Shown: one piece after another, positions 9,982 to 19,716 of the stretch
Layout of the letters: each line of letters opens with the position of its first letter
Numbering within the stretch: the stretch's first letter is position 1
NCBI GenBank assembly: GCA_014825775.1
Contig: MVAQ01000301.1
Coordinates: 1 to 22,278, forward strand
DNA length: 22,278 nucleotides
Reading direction: 5' to 3'
From: Krasilnikovozyma curviuscula
Taxonomy: Eukaryota > Basidiomycota > Tremellomycetes > Cystofilobasidiales > Mrakiaceae
Position numbers and translations under genes: made by a program
The notes under the pieces: generated by a model
What the model saw: only the letters and a program-made list of their open reading frames with translations
What the model was told of the DNA's origin: nothing
Database searches by the model: none

Positions 9982-10113
9982 ATACAATGGGAAACCAGAA
10001 GGATTTATCTCGCTTTCATGGTCTCTTGTCTGGCCGCAACATTTCTAGGGAACAGTATCGGGATATATACTCCTCTCGCTACTTACTCCTGGGATCTGCG
10101 AAAGAGGGCTTGA
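9982..10113 (+). pseudogene. Possible fragment of an MFS (siderophore-type) transporter
   Basis: One frame reads IQWETRRIYLAFMVSCLAA, then a glycine-containing turn, IGIYTPLATYSW and a stop after LRKRA. The order (aromatic/basic lead-in, hydrophobic helix, then Y-x-P-x-A-T) recalls the first transmembrane segment of fungal siderophore-iron MFS transporters. Nothing upstream or downstream continues it, so if real it is a relic. It could also be chance. It lies 420 bases before an intact MFS gene of a different type, so it is not simply that gene's missing start. Confidence 0.2.
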
Positions 10114-10240
10114 CAGATGAAGCCAGTACGAAAATATTGGGGGGTCAGTGATGAAGAAGGAACTAGTATGACCATGGCATCTGGTCAGTTTGGCATAGAC
10201 CTCCGGCTATTGGAGTTTTTCGCTACTTCCGATTAAAACG

Positions 10241-10270
10241 GCCTGCATTGTTTACGCCTGCTTTGTTTAC
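10241..10270 (+). repeat. Tandem 15-base duplication with TTGTTTAC in each unit
   Basis: GCCTGCATTGTTTAC is followed immediately by GCCTGCTTTGTTTAC, one mismatch in fifteen. Each unit ends in TTGTTTAC, the complement of GTAAACAA, a match to the core forkhead-factor site. The pair lies about 265-295 bases upstream of the MFS start codon. Confidence 0.75.
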
Positions 10271-10362
10271 GTCTTGAGATTCTATCTTGATATGTTTGTT
10301 TTTCAAGACTTGATAAGAGATGGACATTGTCTTCTCCGCTATGTTGCAAACTAACTTCAGTT

Positions 10363-10386
10363 TCACTCGTTTAATCACTCGTTTAA
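10363..10386 (+). repeat. Perfect tandem 12-base duplication
   Basis: TCACTCGTTTAA occurs twice in direct succession, about 150-170 bases upstream of the MFS start codon. It may be part of the core promoter or leader. No known site is recognised. Confidence 0.8.
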
Positions 10387-10534
10387 GCTCTTGTTACCTC
10401 ATTATAAGACATTCCGATTTTTACGGCATCGACTACTTTTGCGCGCGCATTCCTGCGGCTGGCAAAGCAAAATTCTATTGGGACCTGCAGTTGCAGCCGG
10501 CAGACCTGATTCGCTAACCCCATCGCTTCAACAA

Positions 10535-12806
10535 ATGATAGATTCTGACAGAATGTCAGAGAAGACCCTTCATGAGGAAGTGGAAGCGTCCCCGTTGTCT
10601 GCTGTGGACGACAAGAAGGTGCCCGAGAAGGAAAATATTATACCGCAGGCGCCCTCGACTGTCGCCCTCACTGGCCTTCAGAAGTTCCTCATCGTACTAG
10701 GATGCTCTGCCACTATGATTATCAACATTCTCTCAGTCCAGTCGCTCAATATTGCCTTACGTGAGTTCTCCCTCCTGTCTCGCCATTAATGGCTCCCGCT
10801 AGCGCACGGACGACGGGTAGGCTTACCTTTACATGTTTGCTGCTGGTAGCAACCATGGCCAAAGAGCTAAATATCAGCAACTCCAACATTGAATGGCCCG
10901 TCAGTGCCTATTCCTTGGCGTTTGGGTGTCTGCTGCTCGTTACCGGTCGCCTTTCAGACATCTTTGGAGAGAAGTTGATCCACCTCACTGGTCTCGTCTT
11001 CTTCATCGTCTTCCAAATTGCTGGAGCGGTAGCAAAAACCGAGATTCAGCTGGACTTGTTCAGGTTGGTGTCGTTGGTCTGCTGTGGCACGGTCTCCGAC
11101 GCATCGGACGCTAACTCAATTCCTTTCTTAACCTTCTCTCTCAGAGCTCTACAAGGAATGGGAGCTGCTCTTTCAGGTAGGAATAGGAAACTTCGTGTGA
11201 ACTTCACAAATCCCGCCGTTCTGAAACTGATTCAAGATTGTTTGATGTCCTCTTCAGTTCCCTCTGCAATCGGTATCCTCGCAGCTGCTTTCCCGCCTAC
11301 GGATCACTACCGAGCCATCGCATTCGCTTGTTTCTCAGCGGGTGCGCCAGTTGGAAGTGGAATCGGTTCTGTGGTAGGAGGAATTTTTACTCAATACGCG
11401 AAGGACTCTTGGAGAGCCATCTTCTGGTTCACGGCTGGGATCACCGTCCTTCCGCTTGTTCTGGGGATTTTCGTGATTCCAAAGAACAAGATCGTCTTGA
11501 AGGACGCGGATACGAGGATTGACTGGCTGGGATGTTTCTTGTCAACTGCTGGATTGGTGCTGTTGACATTCAGCTTGTCATCTGGTGAGCTTGCATCGAT
11601 TATTTTTGGTCTCGATATCATGCGTTCGAGTACTCGCTGGGCCCTCTTGAGAACCTGCGAAATTTTGTTTGGAGACCAAATTGTCGTGCGCTCTTAACTA
11701 ACGTCGGTGCTATCCCTTCCTTCAGGTGAAACTGCACCACAAGGCTGGAAGACCGGGTACATCATTGGTCTTCTCGTCTCTTCAATTGTCATTCTTTCGC
11801 TTTTCGTTGCTTGGCAATACTACCTTGAGCGCTATAGCAACCTGAAGCCTCTCATGCGACTCGGTCTGTGGACAAAAGGACTACTCCCTGTAGTGTATGT
11901 TGGAGGGTTCTTGGTTTGGGCGTGTTTTACGCCTCTTCTCTTCCATGTTACTCTCTACTACCAGGATTATATAGGGCTATCACCTGTTGGGACTATGCTC
12001 AGGTACGCTGGTTTCTTCCCACCTACTGCGAGGTCTGCCTCTGATAAGCTTTCCCCACAGATTGCTGCCCACCGCTATCACTGGTATATTGGTCAACTTT
12101 GTCTTTGGCCTCCTTCAAGCTCGTCTACCTGGCTGGATCATGCTCACCATCGGTGCAACTGGAACCTCAATCGCTTGTTTGCTCTTCGCTGTCATCGACA
12201 CAAGTGCTGTATACTGGACTTACGGATTCTTCTCTATGATCCTTTCTGTCTTCGGGGCTGATTTCGTGAGTTTTCCTCCATATCTGACAACTGGCTTGTT
12301 TCTGACCTTGGCTCCCTGCAGGTTTTCGCAACTTCCGTTGTTTACGTGGCATCCGTCGCCAATGACGACGAGCAGGCGCTCGCTGGCTCAATCTTCCAAG
12401 TCATGACTCAACTTGGAACGGCACTTGGACTGGCAGTCACTGTGAGTGGTTCTTTTCGAAGTTCACTTCAACTGTTAGAAGCGCTCGACTGACCTGATTG
12501 ATGACAACGCAGACTGTCGCCGAGAACGCGGCAATAAACAAGGCTGTCGGCGAAGGAAAAAACGAACTGGAAGCTCTTCTTCTTGGATTGCGTGCATCCC
12601 AATGGGCAGCTTTCGGTAAGATTTCCCCAGAAGATTATCGATCCGATCCTTACCTGACATGTTTATTTGGTGTAGCATTTGGCGCACTCGCTTTGGTGCT
12701 GACCGTCACTCTTTGTAGGTCTATGCCCATTCTGGGTATACGTAAAAAGAAGGCCTCAAATACAAACGAGGAGAAAGGACCCGAGGGAGACCATCCGACG
12801 CTCTAA
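10535..12806 (+). CDS. MFS transporter, drug:H+ antiporter (DHA2-like) type, nine exons
   Basis: Exons are 10535-10760, 10850-11063, 11145-11176, 11258-11584, 11726-12002, 12061-12265, 12322-12441, 12513-12615 and 12676-12806. All introns are GT-AG and all junctions keep frame, giving 544 aa. A hydrophilic N-terminus of about 50 residues precedes FLIVLGCSATMIINILSV (first helix). Motif A of the major facilitator superfamily is seen as GRLSDIFGEKL from about residue 108, after ELNISNSNIEWPVSAYSLAF. ALQGMGAAL, GAPVGSGIGSVVGGIF and WRAIFWFTAG follow the order of 14-helix antiporters. The protein ends in a charged cytosolic tail (IRKKKASNTNEEKGPEGD). Such proteins expel drugs, toxins or small metabolites across the plasma membrane or vacuole; the substrate cannot be read from sequence. 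ATG at 10535 is chosen (CAACAA context); ATG at 10553 in the same frame is an alternative. Confidence 0.9.
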
Positions 12807-13060
12807 ATAGAGCACATACCTAGCATCTTCGCATCTTCAACACCATGCAACTTTATGACCTTTTCACGATTGTATCTTCAACACCATATGTATCGAATAG
12901 AGGGCATTACAGTTATTTTAGAATAGATCTTATCCTATTCACTTTCAGTAATTTTACGAAAATGCGCAGGAAAATCGATCCGCAACGAACCCGAATTACT
13001 GGCGAAGTCACTTACTCTCATTTCGACCATAATTCTGCCCTTCTTCAACTCTCCAGTATA
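12807..13060 (+). promoter_or_regulatory. MFS 3' end and PRO2 promoter region
   Basis: These 254 bases separate the MFS stop from the PRO2 start. They contain a 14-base direct repeat, ATCTTCAACACCAT, at 12833-12846 and 12874-12887. The sequence just before the PRO2 ATG is pyrimidine-rich (TTCTTCAACTCTCCAG), typical of a fungal leader. The frame that is open upstream of the ATG from 12845 looks non-coding. Confidence 0.5.
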
Positions 13061-14760
13061 ATGGCCTCGGGCTCTTCATCAATTCCAACCGCCCTCGAGG
13101 TGGCTCAGGCTGCCAGAAAGGCATTCATCAACTCTCAAATCCTGTCGTCCGAAGATCGAAACAATGCCTTGTTCAAGATCAGAGATGTTCTTGAATCGAA
13201 GAAGGAAGAGATCCTGAAGGCTAATCAGATGGACTTAGATGTGAGTTTGACCTTGCTTACTTAGCTCAGGCTAAAACGAAAACGACTCTGAAGACTTTTC
13301 GCTGACTCAAATTATTCGTTTCTTTTTTTCTGTCGTTCGTCAACAGGCAGCGAAGCCATTGGTTGAAGCAGGAAAGCTCTCAAGCTCATTATTTGCCCGA
13401 CTTTCACTCCAATCTCCATCCAAATTCACCTCCATGCTCAATGGGTTAACCTCAGTCGCTGCGCTTCCTTCGCCAACCGATATCGTCACTTACGCCAAAG
13501 AATTGTCTCCTGGACTAGAACTATACCGAGTGACATGTCCAATTGGTGTACTGCTGGTAATTTTTGAAGCTAGACCTGAAGTTGTGGTTAACATTGCTGC
13601 CCTGGCGATAAAGTCAGGTACGCCTGTCTTCAAAGTCATTTTCCCTCAGTCTCTAAAATTGTTCTCTGATCTGTGATAATATCATTTACAGGAAACGCTG
13701 CCATTTTGAAGCCAGGTCGAGAGTCCATCCACACCTCAACCCTTCTCTCCTCAATTATCGCCTCTGCTCTCAGCTCAACCCCGCTCCCTTCGACTTTCAT
13801 CCAATGCGTCTCAACTCGTTCAGAAATCAGCGCTCTACTAGCATGCGACAAGGATATTGATCTGGTCATGCCAAGAGGTGGGAATGCGTTGGTCAAGAGC
13901 GTCAAGGATCAGACGAAGATTGCTGTCATGGGCCATGCGGAGGGAATATGTCATGCGTTCATCAACCAAGACGCTGAGTTGAAGATGTGCGAGAAAGTCA
14001 TTCTTGACTCCAAGGTTAGCTTGAACTAGTCCCAGAAGTGTGATTGGGCGATACTGATCGGACCTTTGCCTCAGATGTCATATCCAGCCGCTTGCAACTC
14101 CCTTGAAACTATGCTCATTCATCAAGCAACGCTTTCTACGTTATGGCCTGCACTCTCTCGAACACTTGTCTCGAACGGAATCACTCTTCATCTTGACTCT
14201 GTGGCTTTGGCAGCCATTCCAGAGGATGTAAAGAAGGAGTTCTCAGAGAAGGTTGTCGCTGCTGATGAGAGTGCCGACTGGGACATGGAGTGGTTGAGCT
14301 TAGATCTTGGTGTCAAAGTTGGTGAGCTAAATTTTCTCTCATCATTCTATGCTTATTCTGAAGAAATGCTGACCGACGGTTCTTGTTTACAGTTCCTGAT
14401 CTGACTTCCGCGATACAGCATATCAACACCCACTCCTCCTCGCACACCGATACCATTATCACCACCTCTCCCAGCGACGCCCACACCTTCGTTCGAACAG
14501 TCTCTAGTGCTGGAGTTTTCTGGAATGCATCTACTCGATTCTCAGATGGCGAACGATACGGCTTCGGTACTGAAGTCGGTATCTCAACTGGAAAGACGCA
14601 TGCTAGAGGTCCAGTCGGATTAGAGGGGCTCGTGATCTACAAGTATTTACTGAGAGGGGAAGGTTCGGATGGATTTGCGACGAGGCAGTTCGGTGCAGGA
14701 GAAGGACAGACGGAGTACTCTCACAAGAGTCTGTCGGCAGGTGGGGAGGTTCCATTCTAG
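13061..14760 (+). CDS. PRO2: Gamma-glutamyl phosphate reductase, five exons
   Basis: Reduces gamma-glutamyl phosphate to glutamate-5-semialdehyde with NADPH, the second step of proline synthesis from glutamate. Exons are 13061-13240, 13347-13617, 13692-14014, 14075-14321 and 14393-14760. All introns are GT-AG and all junctions keep frame, giving 462 aa against about 456 in yeast Pro2. The start [22 protein letters not shown] leads into the usual helical N-terminal part. Family signatures are [43 protein letters not shown] and [12 protein letters not shown], which holds the catalytic cysteine (about C265). [27 protein letters not shown], close to the C-terminus, is near-invariant in the family. 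The Gly before NAAILKPG is split by an intron. No defect is seen. I start at 13061 because the homologous region begins just after it. In many bacteria this gene sits beside the kinase; here the neighbours are unrelated. Confidence 0.96.
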
Positions 14761-15883
14761 CATTCATGAGGGCTTGTGTGTAGTTTGTTCAAGCGTGACT
14801 GTTCTGGTATTCCGAAGCTTCTTTGACTTCAGTTGGTGCTTCAGCCTACCCATTCTCACTTTGTACGCCGGTCAGACCTCCGTTGCAAGAAGCGCTATTT
14901 GGCGAACAAAAACCCCCATGAATGATCTAAGCCTACACTTGAGCATTGAGATTGAATGATGAGGCATTCTGATGGACTTGTCGATTGCTGCAGGCGAGCT
15001 GCAGAGGAAAGCACGAAGGAGATGGAAAGACGAAATTTAGATTGAGCTTGTCAAAGATAGTTCGTTTGTTCTGTTCCGTCACGACATATTATTCAGATTC
15101 ACTGCAATGATAAGAGAGAAGCAGCACCCATTCTGAGCTCAGTATCCGCATCCTCTGCAAATTTGGCCCAACTTTTGACTACACAGGGAAATGATGGGCG
15201 ACGGCGATGCCACTAAAGACTACTATGGCAACCAAAGAAGGTCAAGATGAGAACTAGTATGATTGAAAACCTATTTATTAATTCTTCGATCACTGTCACT
15301 AAGAACTCAGATCTTCTTCGGTATTGTTGTCTTCCGTTAGTGGCGCTGCATTCCGTCGGCGTAGAGGCAGCTCTTACTTGCTGGCTTGAGGGAGTTTCCC
15401 TGGAAACAAAAACCTATACATGCTCTAGCAAACCTCACCAGTCATCCTCCTTCTTTGGGTGAGTAGAAATTCTCAAGCCCTGAAACAGAACTATTTGCTA
15501 ATGTTCTCTGTCTCGATCCTTTTACCTTGAATGCTGTTCGTCTGCTCTCAGTACAAGCAACATTCCTGGTTAATTAGTTCATTTCCTACTCCTATCCTCA
15601 TCCATACCAGTAGAATATAGTATAGCTTAGGGTCTAGTAGTCGTTGAGGTTGGTGGTGCTACGTAAGTCCAGCGTTCCACTAGTATCGGTCGGTTCGCGC
15701 TGGCCGGTCGCTGACTGTGCTCTAATAATTTCCTCACATCGTCCTCTCTCTCTCTAAATTACCTTCAAAATGTAGTGCTAAGTTTCAGCTCTCGATATCA
15801 GATCAACTCTGCCCGAGGGGGTGAAGCAATAGGGGACGCAGGCACTTCGCTAGGATCCTTTTGGCCAGCACAAACGAAGCTCG
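14761..15883. other. Long intergenic region between PRO2 and the Dsc4-like gene
   Basis: These 1123 bases follow the PRO2 stop. I see no ORF with coding character and no convincing tRNA or snoRNA. The stretch 15725-15770 is pyrimidine-rich (repeated CTCT) and is a likely promoter/leader element of the Dsc4-like gene. A consensus-like acceptor (CTTCGCTAG, ending at 15853) suggests a leader intron or an upstream coding exon for that gene. An ATG at 15770 is followed at once by TAG. Confidence 0.5.
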
Positions 15884-16825
15884 ATGATCAAGAAACAACT
15901 ACGGCAGGATGTTACGAATCAAATGGACTCGATATTGTTCGTGACGTTTGTGTACAGTTACCTATCCCAGCCTTCACTTTTGCTCCTGATAGCACGGACA
16001 ACCACTCAAATGCAGCTCTCAAGGCCACAGATATCCCACCCACAGCGATCAATACCCTTCCTTCTAGCAACGCTGCTCATACCACCGCATCTATTGGCGC
16101 TGATACTGATTATCTCGAGCTCAGGGAGCTCGGTTGACACTGGCGGCGGTGCACCATCCTCAATCTTCCTCGACTTCGTCGGGATGTACCACACGCCATC
16201 GAAACGGGCCTCTCTCCTACTAGAATTTCTCATACTAGTCCTTCAGCTGGTGTCAATTGTTCTGGTGGTAGACACTGACAGCGGGTCTTGGGTGTTTGAA
16301 GAGGAGGACGCAAGGGAGGAGAATGGAGTAATTGAGGAAGACAGCGAGCCTGATGGGGAGAATGACATGGAGAGGGAGCATAGTTTAGATGGGTTAGGTC
16401 TTCAGAATAGGGATAGTTCTGAGGCTCTGCGGCCGTCGCCTTTGTCGGAGGAGGTCACGGCGGAGCGAGACGAGGAAGAGGATGTCGAGGGATCAGTCTC
16501 GACTGGTCAAGTACCCGAAGAAAGTGAGTCAGTGTGTGTTTTTGCCTATAAAAAACTGTGTTGATACTTACTCTTGCGTTCACATCTTCTAGATGTATCG
16601 TTACTACGGCCTCTGAAACGAAGGAAATCAACAATAACTTCTGGCGCAACTACCACAAGCTCAGTTACCCCAGCCCGGCGTCAGTCGGTTTCCAACACAA
16701 CTGCCCATCTTCCACTTCTCTTCGATTTGACGTTCAAGTCGTTCTTCAGGCAGCTGGTCTCCACAAAAAAGGTTGGAGGAAACGCGATGGCGATCGACTC
16801 GACAGCGGCAGAAGAGAATGTCTAG
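15884..16825 (+). CDS. DSC4: DUF1746 membrane protein, Dsc4-like subunit of the Golgi Dsc E3 ubiquitin ligase
   Basis: Exons 15884-16523 and 16593-16825 (intron GTGAGT...TTCTAG, 69 bases) give 290 aa, close to S. pombe Dsc4 (about 280). The N-terminal half matches the DUF1746 pattern: MDSILFVTFVYSYL at the first membrane segment (about residues 14-38), a second helix in IPFLLATLLIPPHLLALILI (about 57-76), then FLDFVGMYHTPSKRASLLLEFLILVLQL (third helix about 108-130). In S. pombe, Dsc4 belongs to the Golgi ubiquitin ligase needed for SREBP cleavage and membrane-protein quality control. After the helices comes a long acidic stretch (about 135-210), then a basic LLRPLKRRKS patch and a Ser/Thr-rich tail. 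The start is uncertain: the frame is open back to an acceptor at 15853 (beginning DPFGQHKRSS), so a short upstream exon could add residues. I take the first ATG in that segment. Confidence 0.75.
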
Positions 16826-17220
16826 GATGGAACTGGTGGGTTGCTGTATCCATATTGGAAAAATTTGCAAGATATTATTGCTACTTGCGAGGAGAAGTGT
16901 AATTTGTCTCCAGCAAATAAAATGAAAAGTGGCGCTCGACGAATCACATGCTTTGTTAACCAAATCGAGGCTTGTTCAATTTGTTAGTCGTCGTCCACCT
17001 CAGCTTTTGTACATTTCGCTGCAGAACCACAAACAGGACAGTACCGAAGACTATTAGTATCACACAGTCAAGACATCACGCTGGGCAAAGTAGGTTCCGT
17101 AAGGTCCCAGGTAACGCTCGTCTACAGAGCTAGAACTGAAGGAGCGAAACCTACTTTTTTTTTTCAAGGTAATTGGCGTCAGCACCAACTAACGATAGTG
17201 TCTGGGAGTAGGTGGTCGAC
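16826..17220 (+). promoter_or_regulatory. Intergenic region upstream of the bHLH gene
   Basis: This 395-base region contains the 3' end of the Dsc4-like gene and the promoter/leader of the bHLH gene. A run of thirteen T residues ending at 17165, 55 bases before the start codon, is the only striking feature. I found no CACGTG element that would suggest autoregulation. Confidence 0.5.
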
Positions 17221-19037
17221 ATGAACAGAGACAGAAACCCAGGCAACCTGGCTATTCGCCCTCCTCATCAGACAACGCTGCTGCCAACTGCCCCATCGAC
17301 GCCAAACGGGGTAGGGGAAGAGATGCAGATGATGTTTGACTTTGACCAAGGGGAAGGACAACAGCTGGATAGTAACAGTAATCCGATGGGAGATTTAGAT
17401 GGTAGAATGGACCTGTTGGAAGGTGAGTACTCCAATCGTTAAGGTTCTTGGACGCGGATTGACCTGACGAGTCATTCCTTTTGGCTTCTTGGATGATGGC
17501 GCAGATCTCTTCTCAATACCATCTTCATTTGGTACTATGCCTGCACTACCCCCTCCTCCTCCTCCACCTCCGCCTCCCCAAGCTGCAGACACAAATAGCA
17601 GTTCGACCAAACCAAACTCTCGTCTCTTTTCCGCCGGGGAAATGTCAGCTCTTAACTCTTTCCTGGTGCTACCTGAAGATACAACCGAAAGATCTGGATC
17701 TGGGCGAGGAAGTCCATTCGCCAATATCTTCCCCAGTCGAGGGAAGTGGGACTTCAGACCGGATTTACCAAGCGTATTCGTCAGTCTCTCCCAAGAGTTC
17801 GGGCGAGCCAGTACCAGCAGTAGCAATGCTCTGGCGCAAGGAATACCGGCAAATTCTGTTTTCGGTTACGAGGGCTCCTCAAGAAGCTCGAGTAGGAAAG
17901 GAAAAGAGAGGGAATACAACCGTGGAGGCAGTGTAAACGATACCGCAGGTCTCAGGGGAAATGAGAGTTCAGCATCGTCAACCAATACTTCAGCAACGAC
18001 TCCTCAGACAAGCATTTACTCTATGGATGGCCATTCGGCAGAGAAGATCGGTGAAGGGTCTTGGAAGGATTTAGAAGGCATGAGCATCTCACCGCGAGAG
18101 CATCAACAACACCTCGACGAGCTTCACCAACAACCGCATCCTCAGATTCGCCGGCGTAAGGACAGTTCAGCGTCAGACACATCGTCTTCTAAGACCTCAA
18201 GGCACCAACAACAACCGCCATTGGGTTCTCGACCGTCTGCTCGTACGTCTTCAAAGAAGTCCAAAGGTAACACCAAGGCAGGACAGGCAAACAAAAATGC
18301 CCGTAATGAGTATCCGACAAATCAACCTATAACGAAGAAGCCCAGACGCTCACCCTCAGATTCAACTTCCTCCGCGTCCCTTAACACGTCCAGTACCCCC
18401 ATTCCCTCCAGAACGAGCTCCACCATTCTTCTCAATCCCCACAACAACAGCAGTGACGCAAAAACTCAACAGCAGATTCCAGCAGTCGCTACTGTGAAGA
18501 GGGAGGAAAGGGACAGCTCGGTACTGTCAGCTGCAGCCGACTCTCCTGCTCCTGAACCTATCAGAACGATTGACGCAGATGAGGAGGAGGAGATGGAGCC
18601 TGACGATGGCGGGGAGGAAGTGAAACCAACAACAGGGGCTGGTAGAGGAGGTTCCGGTACCTCGGGTCGCCTATTAACGTCGAAGGAGAAGAGAGCAAAC
18701 CATATTCTCAGTGAGCAGAAGAGGCGGAACGCTATTCGATTAGGGTAAGCTCTCCACCTTCTCTCGTCATAGTCTCTCTCGATTATGCTGATACCGTTGG
18801 TGTTGATTTATTTGTAGTTACGTGGAACTCTCAGAACTTTTGTCTCATCCTCTAAATCAACCACCACCTACTTTCGATCCGACAGCATCCAGTTCCGCTG
18901 CTGGTTCTAATCGCCCTAGACTCAGCAAATCGAGTGTGCTGAACAAAGCTGTCAGTATGATGAAGTGGCTAGAGGAAGGGAATAACTGGATAGAATCTGA
19001 AGTTGGAAGGCTTGAGGACTTGCTGCTCGAGCAGTGA
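17221..19037 (+). CDS. bHLH transcription factor, three exons
   Basis: Exons 17221-17422, 17505-18744 and 18818-19037 are joined by GT-AG introns of 82 and 73 bases and give 553 aa. ATG at 17221 is the first in frame and is preceded by GGTCGAC. Most of the protein is probably disordered: a run of ten Pro (residues 83-92), Ser/Thr/Gln-rich tracts, and an acidic patch (DADEEEEMEPDDGGEE) that could activate transcription. The DNA-binding domain is at the C-terminus (about 461-545): the basic region EKRANHILSEQKRRNAIR carries the H-E-R triad (H467, E471, R475) that marks E-box binders with CACGTG preference. Helix 1 (YVELSELL) is followed by a long Pro/Ser loop of roughly 25 residues, and helix 2 is KSSVLNKAVSMMKWLEE, then a short coiled coil. 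The KRANHI-SEQKRR type resembles fungal Ino4-like bHLH proteins, which would make it a nuclear dimer partner; orthology is not shown. Confidence 0.88.
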
Positions 19038-19716
19038 CAACATGAACCTGGGCTCCGTCGAAACTCCTATCAAACCTTTGCCTCTATCGATATTCACAAA
19101 CCAACCAACTACACTACCAACCCTCATAGTATCACGCACATTTTTTCCCCCTTTCCTCTGAAACATATCACACGCTGTTGCAATTTGTATGCTGTACATC
19201 GCTCACTACCCTAACACCTGTCATTTAAGGCTCAATTCTGCACCCCTTTTGTTTTGCTTAGAACCTTTTTTTTTTACGTTAACCATGTATACGCCGACCA
19301 TGTTGACTTCCTCTGACTCATGTACGACTCTCTGTATGAATCCATTAGCTGTTCCTCTGGCATTCTTTCCTAATTTTCAATGGGATAATCTTTCGAAAGA
19401 AGGGATTTTGATTCAACAAATGGATCACAATACAATTTCAAAAGCTGCGCATCACTTTAGATTAAGGTACAGATCAGAAAGATCCGGTAGGGGGGTATTT
19501 CTAGAGCTACATTGGTTCTGTGTGGTATGATAGGAGTCAAAGCCTTAAGGGAATGGTATGATTTTCAGTAGCGACACGTAGACTGAGAAAACGAGCCGAC
19601 GGGGGTAAATGAGGTTGAGGGCGAAAGAGAACAAAAACATTTGATGGGTAGGTTTGCAAAAACGAACAGTAAAACAAAGACGGTGAGATTAGAACAACGA
19701 GCTATCAGACAAGGGG
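19038..19716. other. Convergent intergenic region between the bHLH and homeodomain genes
   Basis: These 679 bases should hold two converging 3' UTRs. They include pyrimidine-rich runs near 19138-19157 and a T run near 19265-19275. Open stretches here show no recognisable protein features, and no structured RNA is evident. Confidence 0.55.

Larger units (their letters stand above)
9718..10534 (+). promoter_or_regulatory. Upstream region of the MFS gene with repeats
   Basis: This is the region upstream of the MFS start. It holds an imperfect palindrome containing CCAAT (9768-9785), a membrane-protein-like open stretch (9982-10113), and two separate tandem duplications (10241-10270 and 10363-10386). 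No complete gene is visible. The promoter proper is probably in the last 350 bases. Confidence 0.5.

Noticed and set aside
14950..15010. Possible C/D snoRNA (ATGATGA followed by CTGA) downstream of PRO2
   Set aside because: The two boxes are only a few bases apart, with no terminal stem and no sensible guide region between them.
15640..15725. Possible tRNA or structured RNA before the Dsc4-like gene (GGTTCGCGCTGG resembles a B box)
   Set aside because: No matching A box, acceptor stem or anticodon arm could be formed around it.
15775..16137. 120-codon plus-strand frame overlapping the start of the Dsc4-like gene
   Set aside because: It starts at a GTG, its protein shows no family features, and it overlaps the frame that encodes the DUF1746 membrane segments.
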